From: Desulfovibrionaceae bacterium
Lineage (GTDB): Bacteria > Desulfobacterota > Desulfovibrionia > Desulfovibrionales > Desulfovibrionaceae
Length of the DNA stretch: 53,367 nt
Reading direction: 5' to 3'
Assembly (NCBI GenBank): GCA_022510785.1
Contig: JAFLSV010000012.1
Coordinates: 1 to 53,367, forward strand
Part shown: one piece after another, positions 1 through 6,932 of the stretch
Layout of the letters: every line of letters begins with the position of its first letter
Position numbering within the stretch: the first letter of the stretch is position 1
Made by a program: the position numbers and the translations under genes
Notes under the pieces: generated by a model
Databases searched by the model: none
The model's input: the letters and a program-made list of their open reading frames with translations, nothing else
What the model was told of the DNA's origin: nothing

Positions 1-779
1 CTTATTTTTTTGGGGGAGCAAAAACGTAATCGGCCTTATTCTTTGTAACAATGAGTTTGGCAATATTTTTTTGACAGCCCATGGCATCAATAGTGACGAC
101 AGCTTTTTTTATTTCAAGCATCTCCAGAAGGTAAGAATTTTGGTAATTTCATTTTCTTTTTTGTCGACATCATACTCTCCAAGAACGAGTTTGCTTTCCG
201 AGGCCGAGGCAGACAGGATATGGATGGAGGCAATTCCTAAAACTGCATTTAGGGTACCCTTGAGGCTTTTTCATCAATGGCAGAAACTTTTCCCTCAATT
301 TCAGGATTGAGAAATTTGACGAGTTCTTTAAGGGCAAGTTATCATTGTTTATGGTTAATCTACTCAAATACTATTCGGATGATATCATGTAAAGACAAGT
401 CATTTTCTATAGGAATAAATTTTTTAAACCATTCAATTCTTTCTTTATTGAAGACCTCCATACATTCTCAACTGAGAATACCACAAGTAAAAGAACATAT
501 GGCAATGAACAAAATATCGGAAAGTCGATGTAATTTTATCCTGTAAGTTTTAGGTTTTTCGACATTCTGTAGGAAAGAAACCAAATTAAAATTATCACAC
601 ATAAGGTACATTTTTTAAAAAGAGTACCACAAGTGCAAAGATAAAGGAAGAAAAAAATTTCCAACAGGGAAGGATGCCTGAAATGACGGATTCTAAGGCC
701 TTTTTTGTGTCGAGTCATGATATTTGCCAAAAATCGTGTTTTTGTCCCCCTGACGGCTTCCTAGGATGCGCTGGCCCTG
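1..779 (-). mobile_element. ISAs1-family element, remnant 1 (truncated by window edge)
   Basis: Left half of an ISAs1-family insertion sequence on the minus strand. It ends outward in a 15-base terminal repeat at 765-779 (CAGGGCCAGCGCATC read on the minus strand), the typical ISAs1 end. Reading inward on the minus strand gives transposase N-terminal pieces in several frames, ending in a stretch matching the family region after the second catalytic Asp (VTIDAMGCQKNIAKLIV). The frame is broken many times, and the family motif IDGKTLRGS reads IDEKASRVP, so this copy is dead. The part near base 1 is nearly the same, in inverted orientation, as the last bases of the window. The family is clear; the exact subfamily is not. 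Confidence 0.85.
765..779 (-). repeat. ISAs1 left terminal inverted repeat (copy 1)
   Basis: The plus strand reads GATGCGCTGGCCCTG. The same 15 bases recur at 10838-10852 and, inverted, at 50969-50983. The right-end version differs by one base (CAGGGCCGGCGCATC, at 10066-10080 and 20339-20353). Confidence 0.85.
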
Positions 780-812
780 TGGTACACGGCCTTTCCGGTT
801 CGTGACGCGGCC

Positions 813-881
813 CGTCAAATGCAATTGCACAAAAATATAATCGGGCAAAATTCAGATTTTTATTTGCATCAGCACAAAAAA
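813..881 (+). promoter_or_regulatory. Repressor promoter with two operator-like sites
   Basis: A TATAAT -10 box lies at 836-841, about 17 bases downstream of a weak -35 (CGTCAA, 813-818). Between the boxes lies TGCAATTGCACAAAAA (820-835), and GCATCAGCACAAAAAA (866-881) lies just before the repressor start. On the minus strand both read TTTTTGTGC followed by a variable pair, AT or ATT, and GCA. The same core recurs at 1712-1779, 4241-4258 and 6823-6833, so the likely reading is autoregulation by the adjacent repressor. The repeats are seen; repressor binding is inferred. Confidence 0.6.
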
Positions 882-887
882 TAGGCT

Positions 888-1529
888 ATGAACACAGACA
901 TGAACACAAGCTTTCTTGAACAGGCGCTGGCTGTCCTGCGCGAGTACATCGACCGTCAGCACAACGGGGTGGTGTCACGGGCGGCCAGGGCGCTGGGCTT
1001 CAAGGATCCCAGCCTGCTCAACCAATGGCTGGCCGGCACGCGCGTGCCTTCGCTTTCCACCCTGGGCCCCGTGCTGGATCAGCTGGGCGTGTCACTGCAC
1101 ACGCCCACGTCGGGACTGGACGACTTCGCCATGATCCCCAAGGTGGAGGCCAAGGCCGGAGCGGGCTCATCCCTGCTCACCTCGGATCGGGTGGAAGGGC
1201 TGTACGCCTTTCGCAAGCAGTTTCTGGCCCGCATCGGCATCAACGCCGAGCATGCGGTAATGCTGGATGTCATGGGCACCAGCATGGAGCCTCTCATCCG
1301 CGACGGCGACACCATTCTGGTGGATCAGTGCTCCAACGAGGCGCGGGACAACCAGATTTTTCTGCTGGGCCTGGACGGGGAAGTCATGGTCAAATGGCTG
1401 CACAAAATCCCCGGCGGCTGGTGCATCCACTCCCAGAATCCGGACGTGCGCGACGTGAACGTGGTGGGCGCAGACTTGGAATCCTTCCGCATTTTCGGCC
1501 GGGTACGCTGGTTCGGCCGCGTGCTCTAA
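888..1529 (+). CDS. Phage CI/LexA-like repressor, S24 peptidase family
   Basis: Transcriptional repressor of a prophage, 213 residues. The N-terminal ~70 residues form a helix-turn-helix-like domain (AARALGF..PSLLNQWLAG). The C-terminal half is an S24 self-cleavage domain with the nucleophile Ser132 in MGTSMEPLIRDGD and the general base Lys169 in EVMVKW. An Ala90-Gly91 pair in the linker fits the usual RecA-stimulated cleavage bond. The gene sits between operator-like repeats and reads away from ISAs1 remnant 1. It is expected to hold the lytic promoter at 1736-1764 silent and to be inactivated after DNA damage. All key residues are present, so the protein may still work although most of the phage is gone. 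Start ATG 888 gives the full HTH; M5 is a possible alternative. Confidence 0.9.
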   Translation: MNTDMNTSFLEQALAVLREYIDRQHNGVVSRAARALGFKDPSLLNQWLAGTRVPSLSTLGPVLDQLGVSLHTPTSGLDDFAMIPKVEAKAGAGSSLLTSDRVEGLYAFRKQFLARIGINAEHAVMLDVMGTSMEPLIRDGDTILVDQCSNEARDNQIFLLGLDGEVMVKWLHKIPGGWCIHSQNPDVRDVNVVGADLESFRIFGRVRWFGRVL

Positions 1530-1711
1530 GCGTCCAGCCGGCCTGGCCAGGCCGGCCTGGCGTCCGGCAGCTCAGTCGCGCCGCCTGTCTCCTCTGTTCC
1601 CTGTTTCTCCGGCTCCTTTGCCTCTCTGTCCTCTGTGCCCCTGAAAAAGTTTCGGTTGGAAAAGATTGCGCGGTGTCCCTCTGATTTTTGCACTCCCCTT
1701 TTTTGTTAAAA

Positions 1712-1779
1712 TTTTGTGCAATTGAAATATTTTTCTTGACATTTTATGTGCAAAAGAACAATATTAATGTGCGTGCAAC
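1712..1779 (+). promoter_or_regulatory. Phage lytic-type promoter overlapped by operators
   Basis: A TTGACA -35 (1736-1741), a 17-base spacer and a CAATAT -10 (1759-1764) form a near-consensus sigma70 promoter on the plus strand. One operator-like site (TTTTGTGCAATTGAA, 1712-1726) lies upstream of the -35. A second (TTTATGTGCAAAA, 1743-1755) fills the spacer and a third (TAATGTGCGTGCAAC, 1765-1779) covers the start point. This is the layout of a repressor-controlled early promoter. No early gene follows directly: about 380 bases downstream carry no convincing gene, which suggests the early region was deleted. Confidence 0.65.
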
Positions 1780-2157
1780 GAAAGGACGTCTGCAGTACGC
1801 GCGGCACGAGGCCCGCCAACCAGATCGAATTTCCGCGTGCGCCCCCTCGCATGTACCGCAACAGCAAGGCGACCTGAAACACGGCGTCACGCCACGGGAG
1901 GGATGAGGGGTTTGGGCCCGCCGCGTCTTCCCTGCCGGCGCGGCGGGCATTTCCGGCTCCTCCGCCCGATGGCGGCCGGGAGCGTGACGGCACGGGAGGG
2001 CGTGTGAATTCGCGCCACCCTGAAGCGGCAGGCCGCCCGCTTCCCCTGCGGGAACACGGATGTTCCGTTTTTCCGCCTTGCGGGACGGCAGATCCCTTGT
2101 CCTGACGAGCGGCATGCTTTTTCCCCAAGAGGGACAGCACCCCGGGAGGATAGCGTG
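1780..2157. other. No gene recognised (378 bases)
   Basis: GC-rich stretch after the lytic-type promoter. All its reading frames look like shadows and I see no conserved protein. Probably the scar of deleted phage early genes. Confidence 0.4.
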
Positions 2158-2400
2158 ATGACCGAATATTTTGTGGAAAGCTGGCCTCCGGCCGATCCCC
2201 AGGATCGAACCCGCAGCGACTGCGCAAGCTGGCAGGAGGCCGACGCCCTGGCCCTGGCTTTGGCCCGGGACGGCGACAATGCCGTGGTTCTGCGCGTGGA
2301 AAGCTCGTATATGGCCGAACCGGCGAACCGGGCCGCCATCAACGGTGTGCGGCCGGGCGTGGATTTTCCGGCCACGCTTTTGCCGGGCGGGACGCTGTGA
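2158..2400 (+). CDS. Small hypothetical phage-region protein
   Basis: 80 residues, acidic and soluble-looking (MTEYFVESWPPADPQDRTRS at the start), with no family I recognise. A GGGAGGA ribosome site lies at a suitable distance upstream of ATG 2158; a GTG directly before it is an alternative start. It reads away from the lytic promoter and its stop overlaps the start of the next gene, so the pair look translationally coupled. Its place between repressor and lysis genes suggests an early- or middle-region phage gene, but that is position only. Confidence 0.5.
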   Translation: MTEYFVESWPPADPQDRTRSDCASWQEADALALALARDGDNAVVLRVESSYMAEPANRAAINGVRPGVDFPATLLPGGTL

Positions 2401-2669
2401 GGCCGCCGCGTCAGGACTGGTTTCAGGCCCTGAGCGGCCTGGCCCTGTTCGGCCTGCTCGCGGGCGCCGGCTTTCAGGCCGCCATGACGGCCCAGGCGCT
2501 GTGCGCGGGTTGCGGCTCCTCCGACTTTGTCCGCGTTCTGAGCGCGCCGCCCAAGGCTCCACACGAGGCCCGCCAGCGCGCGGCCTTTCCACACGGCTTC
2601 GCGGGCCGCCTGCGCGTTCCGCGCACGGAGCCGCGCCTGCCCGCAGCGCGGCGGCCGATCCCGAACTGA
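2397..2669 (+). CDS. Small hypothetical membrane protein (phage region)
   Basis: 90 residues from GTG 2397, whose GTGA overlaps the stop of the upstream gene. It has one hydrophobic helix (about residues 12-30, LSGLALFGLLAGAG) and a Cys pair after it (ALCAGCGSS). The C-terminal part is Arg/Pro-rich and could be non-functional extension. No family recognised. The coupling favours a real gene; composition alone is weak evidence. Confidence 0.35.
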   Translation: MRPPRQDWFQALSGLALFGLLAGAGFQAAMTAQALCAGCGSSDFVRVLSAPPKAPHEARQRAAFPHGFAGRLRVPRTEPRLPAARRPIPN

Positions 2670-2672
2670 CGC

Positions 2673-2879
2673 TCAAGCCGCTTCGGAAAAAACGGAAGAC
2701 AACCGTGGCCCGGTGCTCAATGCGTCAGGATCAGGCATATCAAAAACCTCGATGGCGCCAGGGGGCCTGACCGTCTCGAAAATCCCCCGTTCCCGCTCGC
2801 CGGTGACCGCCTGAATGCCTTTCAGCACTGTTTCAAGCCTTGACCATTCCGGCGGCGGATCCATCAAGTTTGACGGCAT
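2673..2879 (-). CDS. Small hypothetical gene of the phage lysis module
   Basis: 68 residues from ATG 2879 (MPSNLMDPPPEWSRLETVLK...). It is soluble, with a plausible amphipathic helix (WSRLETVLKGIQAVTGERER). It follows the holin on the same strand and its start lies inside the 3' end of the gene at 2833-3018, in another frame. Phage spanin genes (Rz/Rz1) overlap in this way, but I see neither a membrane anchor nor a lipobox, so that is only an analogy. It may also be a tail fibre or accessory fragment. Confidence 0.35.
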   Translation of the reverse strand: MPSNLMDPPPEWSRLETVLKGIQAVTGERERGIFETVRPPGAIEVFDMPDPDALSTGPRLSSVFSEAA

Positions 2880-3018
2880 AGCGCGCGGCCTCCGCCCTGG
2901 CCTGCCCGGCCTTGCCGGCAAGCCATCCGATGGCCGGCCCGGGCTTACGGGCAATGCCGCACGAAACAAGCCCCGGCCACACAGCGTCAGGCGTGTGCGG
3001 CCGGGGCTTGCGACGCAT
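2833..3018 (-). CDS. Small hypothetical gene downstream of holin
   Basis: 61 residues. The Ala-rich C-terminal half (KAGQARAEAARYAVKLDGS) has protein-like helix character and the N-terminus is basic. It lies 40 bases after the holin on the same strand and overlaps the start of the next small gene. No family recognised. The start is uncertain; a frame shift merging it with its neighbour cannot be excluded. Confidence 0.3.
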   Translation of the reverse strand: MRRKPRPHTPDAVWPGLVSCGIARKPGPAIGWLAGKAGQARAEAARYAVKLDGSAAGMVKA

Positions 3019-3057
3019 GCGCCCATGCCTCCCGCGGACATGGACGACGGCTCAAGG

Positions 3058-3363
3058 CTAAAATCCCAGACCCAGCATTCCCAGCAGCAGGCGGGAAATT
3101 TCGGTCAGCATGGACGGTGGCAGAATCCAGTCAGGGAAATAGGTGATCACCAGGGGACGTATCATCACTTCCCACACAAAGCACAGGGTGAGGCACCAGC
3201 CCAGGAAGGAACGCCACAGGCGCAGGCGTGACGCGGGCGCGTTGGAGAGCTCCTGCTCATTGATCCGCGCCTGGTTTTCCGCGGCCCTGCTCCTGTCGGG
3301 AATGAGGCCGGCCACCTTGTCCAGCAGGGTTCCCAAAAGCGGCAGGGACGACCACAGCGCCAT
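3058..3363 (-). CDS. Phage holin, 3TM-type
   Basis: 101-residue membrane protein. The N-terminal ~55 residues are a charged amphipathic region (LDKVAGLIPDRSRAAENQAR), followed by hydrophobic helices around residues 50-68 and 72-100 (LGWCLTLCFVWEVMI, LTEISRLLLGMLGLGF). This matches 3TM holins of Mu-like and gene-transfer-agent phages, which open the inner membrane for the endolysin. Its ATG overlaps the endolysin stop codon (ATGA-type), so the two are translated together. Family assignment rests on topology, size and context. Confidence 0.75.
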   Translation of the reverse strand: MALWSSLPLLGTLLDKVAGLIPDRSRAAENQARINEQELSNAPASRLRLWRSFLGWCLTLCFVWEVMIRPLVITYFPDWILPPSMLTEISRLLLGMLGLGF

Positions 3364-3734
3364 CAGACCCCTCCCCGCGGATAAAAGGCCACGTCTCCAG
3401 GTTTGTCGGGGTCGCAGTCCACATGCAGCCAGGTGGGGGCCAGTTCAATACGCCGGAAGCCCACCTCCAGCAAAGCCCGCAGCATGACAAAACGCTCGCG
3501 GGAACTGACGCAGCGTATGTCCACAGCATAGCCCCGGGTGTGGGAGGAATCGGCCACCCCGCCCACGGCCCGGTTATGGGCCGGACAGCGATACCCGGAA
3601 TTGACCACAAAGGGCAGACCCGCCACATCGCGGGCCGCATCCAGCCGTTCCAGCAGGGACGGCGACATGCGTCCCGCCCCGCCGTCGCAGTGCCCACAGG
3701 GGCAGGCGAACTCCGACGCTTCAAAATACCGCAT
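3363..3734 (-). CDS. Endolysin, peptidase M15A (D-Ala-D-Ala carboxypeptidase-like)
   Basis: 123-residue murein peptidase that cuts peptidoglycan cross-links at lysis. The zinc motif SSHTRGYAVDI (His and Asp ligands) and the late WLHVD (third ligand) are intact. VNSGYRCPAHNRAVGG is the usual substrate-loop region. The N-terminus has a Cys-rich patch (FACPCGHCDGG) seen in this family. It has no signal peptide, consistent with export through the partner holin encoded directly downstream with an overlapping start. The gene appears intact in an otherwise gutted prophage. Confidence 0.88.
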   Translation of the reverse strand: MRYFEASEFACPCGHCDGGAGRMSPSLLERLDAARDVAGLPFVVNSGYRCPAHNRAVGGVADSSHTRGYAVDIRCVSSRERFVMLRALLEVGFRRIELAPTWLHVDCDPDKPGDVAFYPRGGV

Positions 3735-3817
3735 ACTCTCTCCTGTGTTTCAGTCTGACGTCCACGCTGTCCATCCTTCACCGGGCCGACGCCCCGCCCG
3801 GCCATCCGCCGGCCACT

Positions 3818-4033
3818 TCACGCCTGACGGCTGCCGCGCCCCGCCCGGCCGGAGTACCAGGCCCACAGCTCGGCCGCTTCGGCTCTGGGCACATCGCCGT
3901 CCAGCAGCACGGGCGCGCCGTCCAGCATCATGTCGCGCACCCTGTCCTCCGAGGTGCGCAAGGTGGCGGCAATATTCCTGTAGCCCCGCACCACCTGAAT
4001 GGGCCGCACAATGCACATGTCCTGATCCTTCAT
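3818..4033 (-). CDS. Small phage-type DNA-binding-like protein
   Basis: 71 residues. GYRNIAATLRTSEDRVRDMM resembles a short helix-turn-helix, and the C-terminus carries AEAAELWAWYSGR. Such proteins occur at the head of lysis or late blocks in Desulfovibrio prophages. It is the first gene downstream of the minus-strand promoter near 4221-4201, about 80 bases before the endolysin. A GGAGGCTC ribosome site precedes ATG 4033. The regulatory role is a guess from the HTH-like segment. Confidence 0.5.
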   Translation of the reverse strand: MKDQDMCIVRPIQVVRGYRNIAATLRTSEDRVRDMMLDGAPVLLDGDVPRAEAAELWAWYSGRAGRGSRQA

Positions 4034-4200
4034 GAGCCTCCTCCTGAAAGTGGCCGCGCCGGGAGCATCTGGCGCGCCGCTGATACCCGCCCGACTTCCG
4101 GGACATGCGGCCGGAGCCCCTGGCCGGAATAGGCGGCCGAACCATATGCCTAACCCATGCGCGGAGTCTTTTGCGGGAAATTCATGCTGATGTCCTTATT

Positions 4201-4258
4201 TTTATATAATTATGAACAAATGTCAAGAAAAATTTTCTAATTTATGTGCAATTGAAAA
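4201..4258 (-). promoter_or_regulatory. Putative repressor-controlled promoter of the lysis genes
   Basis: On the minus strand TTGACA (4226-4221) is followed by an AT-rich -10 region containing TATAA. An operator-like site (TTTATGTGCAATTGAAAA on the plus strand, 4241-4258) lies just upstream. The bases around the -35, TTTTTCTTGACATTT, are the same as at the lytic promoter at 1736, so the two promoters face each other across the phage remnant. The -10 spacing is not ideal. Confidence 0.5.
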
Positions 4259-4413
4259 AAATATGATATAAGTCCATCATTTCGTATCAAGGGCGGAACA
4301 CGGCAGCCACAGGGAAGAAATGCCAAAGCGCGGGAAAGCGGGCGGGGCCGGAAAACGGCAGGGCATGGAAAGCGGGCGGAACAAAAATGACAAGAGCGGC
4401 ACGAGATGAGTCA

Positions 4414-4467
4414 GCCCCATCCCTCTGAGCAGCCAAACGTTTATTGGCCTGAGGCAAGAAATGGGGC
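4414..4467. other. Imperfect hairpin between phage lysis genes and AT-rich gene
   Basis: Nested inverted repeats: GCCCCAT (4414-4420) pairs with ATGGGGC (4461-4467), CCTC (4422-4425) with GAGG (4451-4454), and GCCAA (4432-4436) with TTGGC (4444-4448). It lies just past the stop of the gene at 4483-5643 (minus). No T-run follows, so if it ends transcription it is not a classic intrinsic terminator. The rest of 4259-4482 shows nothing I can name. Confidence 0.4.
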
Positions 4468-4482
4468 AGGATGCCAGCGCCG

Positions 4483-5643
4483 TTAAGAATTTCTTGTCAT
4501 AGTGATCGCATCAAGAATTTTCATTGCACTATGCTTTGGTAAAAAATTATCACATACTTTTTTATATGCTGAATCCCTAAATGAATTAAGCATAGAATAT
4601 TGATTACATAAAATTGAAATTGTTTTATGTAAATTTTTAAGTTTATTCCATTGAAAAAACATCAACTCAGAATCATGAAAATGCTCTTTTAAAAATTTAC
4701 TGTGCTCAGTTACAATAAATGTATTACATAAGGTTCCATCTCCAATTCTGCAATGGGAGCCATCATTAAATTCCGCCATATCATGAAGTAATACCTTTGA
4801 TCTTCTGTATAAATTCAATATATCTTGAGTGTTATTTGCGATTTCATATCTAAGTTTATCAGCAAATATAGATTTTTTCCATGTCTCACTACAAACAGTT
4901 AATTGTATATTGCTATTGACCATCGTCTCAATAAGTTTATTCCTTCTATACATTTTGCAATACTGATACAAAATTCCGTAAGCAGGGTAGAAAAAATCTT
5001 TATCTATTTTCAATTTATAATCTTTCATAGTTCGTGAAACAGCATCATCTACAGTTATCGCCTCAACCTCAAGAATATTTGCGATATGATCAAGGAATGA
5101 CACGAGAGCTTTTTCAATTTCATGATCGTGCCATGCCCTTTCTGCCTCTCCATAGTACATCCCACTAAAAATAACATCAATATCTTTATTTTCTGTAAAA
5201 TCATCTCTTTTATCTATTAATGCGCCAAATGGAAGAAAAAAATAATCAAGAACTTTATAGTGCATACTGATAGATTTTAAATATTCATAATGCGATCTGT
5301 CTCTATAAGCTAGTAAAAGATTTGGACAAACTATATCAGATATTTTGTATGTAACTATATTATATGGCGCATCATCAAGTATTGATACATGTTCTCTTGA
5401 CGTATAAAATTTTTTCAAAAAATCATATTGATTCGCATTGATAATTCCAAATTCATTATGACCAATTGAAAAATCTATATCTTCACTGTTAATCAATTTT
5501 AATAAATTTTCTATGAAATTTTGTTCATTAATATAGCAGTATACCACATCTCTTCCAATTTCATTAAATCCTTTTCCCAATGCATGATAGAGTGAATCAA
5601 TAAACTGACCATTTTTTATAGTATAAATTAATATTTTCTTCAT
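4483..5643 (-). CDS. Glycosyltransferase-like protein (CgeB-type), AT-rich
   Basis: 386 residues, probably a cytoplasmic sugar transferase acting on a surface glycan. The N-terminus (MKKILIYTIKNGQFIDSLYH) begins a Rossmann-type fold. The C-terminal third has the layout of CgeB/GT-B family transferases, with a LYRRSKVLLHDMAEFNDGS stretch followed by a Gly/Cys-rich loop and a conserved late acidic helix. No transmembrane helix. Base composition is far more AT-rich than the surroundings and codon use is unlike the host, which points to recent transfer. It lies between phage lysis genes and an FkbM gene on the same strand, so it may be a lysogenic-conversion cargo gene. AAGGA precedes ATG 5643. 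The glycosyltransferase call is from weak overall resemblance. Confidence 0.55.
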   Translation of the reverse strand: MKKILIYTIKNGQFIDSLYHALGKGFNEIGRDVVYCYINEQNFIENLLKLINSEDIDFSIGHNEFGIINANQYDFLKKFYTSREHVSILDDAPYNIVTYKISDIVCPNLLLAYRDRSHYEYLKSISMHYKVLDYFFLPFGALIDKRDDFTENKDIDVIFSGMYYGEAERAWHDHEIEKALVSFLDHIANILEVEAITVDDAVSRTMKDYKLKIDKDFFYPAYGILYQYCKMYRRNKLIETMVNSNIQLTVCSETWKKSIFADKLRYEIANNTQDILNLYRRSKVLLHDMAEFNDGSHCRIGDGTLCNTFIVTEHSKFLKEHFHDSELMFFQWNKLKNLHKTISILCNQYSMLNSFRDSAYKKVCDNFLPKHSAMKILDAITMTRNS

Positions 5644-5681
5644 TTTTTTTTATCCTTTTCAGAATCGATCAAATTCTGTAC

Positions 5682-6800
5682 CTAGCAGCGGGCGTACAGG
5701 ATGGTGTCGGTAAAGCCGCAGGACGAATGGGCGACATAGAGCTTGTAGTCCGGCACAAGCTCGGCCAGAAAGAGCGGCACGTCAATCATGTCCGACGGCT
5801 TGTGGTACAGGCAGATGAAGAGCTTGGGGCGATGCTTCGCTATGGTTTTCGCGCTGCCGCGCAGGGCGGCCATTTCCGCGCCTTCCACGTTGAGCTTGAT
5901 GCAGTTGACGCGCCCCAGGCAGTGCGCGTGCACAAACGTATCCACCGTGGTCATGTCGCACATCAGACTCTCTGTTCCGCCGGCTCCCCCGTCCATGCGG
6001 GATGGCCCGCGCCCAGAGCGGAACCTCGCCTGCCCGACCCTGTCGATCAGTCCGGCGCTGTGCACGTAGTACTGCCGAAAGGCGGCCAGCTTTTCCCTGG
6101 CCGCGGCGGCCATGGAGGCGACCGGCTCAAAGCCGAAAACGCGGCCGTCCTCTCCCACGCTGTGGGCGAAGCGTTTCTGCGCCTCCAGCATGCCGGAAAG
6201 GCCGCCGTCGATCATGATATCCCCGCGCTCCGGCTGAACCATGGGGTGATAGTACTCATCGTGGGGCGAGAGGGGCAGGTAGCCGGCCTCACCTTTCATC
6301 AGCGCCCTGACCCGGGCCGCGTACACGTCGCGGCTGATCTGATCCGCCAGCAGCCTGTATACCCGGCGCAGTCCGTCCCCGTACCGGGAATACAGGTTCG
6401 GCGCGGGCCGCTGTGTGCCAAAGGTTCGTTCTCCCCCCGCGTACAGATACACAGGCGTGCCCAGCCCCAGCCAGCGGCACAGCATGGCCGTCAGCAAGGA
6501 TCCGGACGGGCCAGGAGGGCACAGGATCACCTTGCTCAGCCTGGCGGCCCGCTCCACGGTTCGCAGGCCGATAAGGGGAAGGAGCCTTGTGTCGCCGCCC
6601 GCGTCCACGCGCAGGTATTCCGGGCCCCCGTCAGGCAGGTCGGGCACCAGCACAAGGCGCACCAGGCAGTCGGGATGAGCCGCCATAAACGAGGACAGCA
6701 GGGGCAAATCGGCCTGCATGGCGATGCAACATACCTGGCGCGGGCTTATGTCCCAGCGCCGACGCAGCGGAACGGCCTCAAGACGTTTTTCCAGGTTCAT
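5682..6800 (-). CDS. FkbM-family methyltransferase with N-terminal extension
   Basis: 372 residues. The C-terminal ~190 residues are an FkbM SAM-dependent methyltransferase: MIDGGLSGMLEAQKRFAH is the motif I region, VFGFEP the acidic loop that binds SAM, and CIKLNVEGAEMAALRG the hallmark late motif. Such enzymes usually O-methylate sugars in surface polysaccharides. The first ~185 residues look like a separate domain with a Rossmann-like pattern and no family I recognise. GC content is host-like, unlike the next gene downstream (39 bases away, same strand), so the pair may have different origins but serve the same glycan. An operator-like site at 6823-6833 overlaps its probable promoter. Confidence 0.8.
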   Translation of the reverse strand: MNLEKRLEAVPLRRRWDISPRQVCCIAMQADLPLLSSFMAAHPDCLVRLVLVPDLPDGGPEYLRVDAGGDTRLLPLIGLRTVERAARLSKVILCPPGPSGSLLTAMLCRWLGLGTPVYLYAGGERTFGTQRPAPNLYSRYGDGLRRVYRLLADQISRDVYAARVRALMKGEAGYLPLSPHDEYYHPMVQPERGDIMIDGGLSGMLEAQKRFAHSVGEDGRVFGFEPVASMAAAAREKLAAFRQYYVHSAGLIDRVGQARFRSGRGPSRMDGGAGGTESLMCDMTTVDTFVHAHCLGRVNCIKLNVEGAEMAALRGSAKTIAKHRPKLFICLYHKPSDMIDVPLFLAELVPDYKLYVAHSSCGFTDTILYARC

Positions 6801-6815
6801 GTTCCATCTCTCTGC

Positions 6816-6833
6816 TTGACACTAATTGCACAA
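6816..6833. promoter_or_regulatory. Operator-like site upstream of FkbM and integrase genes
   Basis: TAATTGCACAA (6823-6833) is the same core as the repressor-linked sites at 820, 1712 and 4241. TTGACA (6816-6821) precedes it on the plus strand but has no good -10 at the right distance. On the minus strand TTGAAA followed 18 bases later by CAATTA would place the operator over the FkbM -10. Confidence 0.4.
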
Positions 6834-6932
6834 GATTCACCCTTATTTTCAAGGCTACAATAAAAAATCGCTTTGGGCAAGGTTCGGGAACCGTATAACG
6901 CATCGTCAACCTTTTACCCGAGGAGAATATCC

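Noticed and set aside
780..798. Similar bases outside two ISAs1 left ends (ACGGCCTTTCCGG near 786 and, inverted, CCGGAAGGCCGT near 50951)
   Set aside because: Too short to call a shared target; may reflect a weak site preference or chance.
6816..6862. TTGACA...TACAAT as an integrase promoter
   Set aside because: The boxes are 35 bases apart, too far for one promoter.
5727..6863. 378-residue plus-strand open frame opposite the FkbM gene
   Set aside because: His/Gln/Arg-rich antisense shadow with no domain; the minus-strand FkbM motifs are clear.
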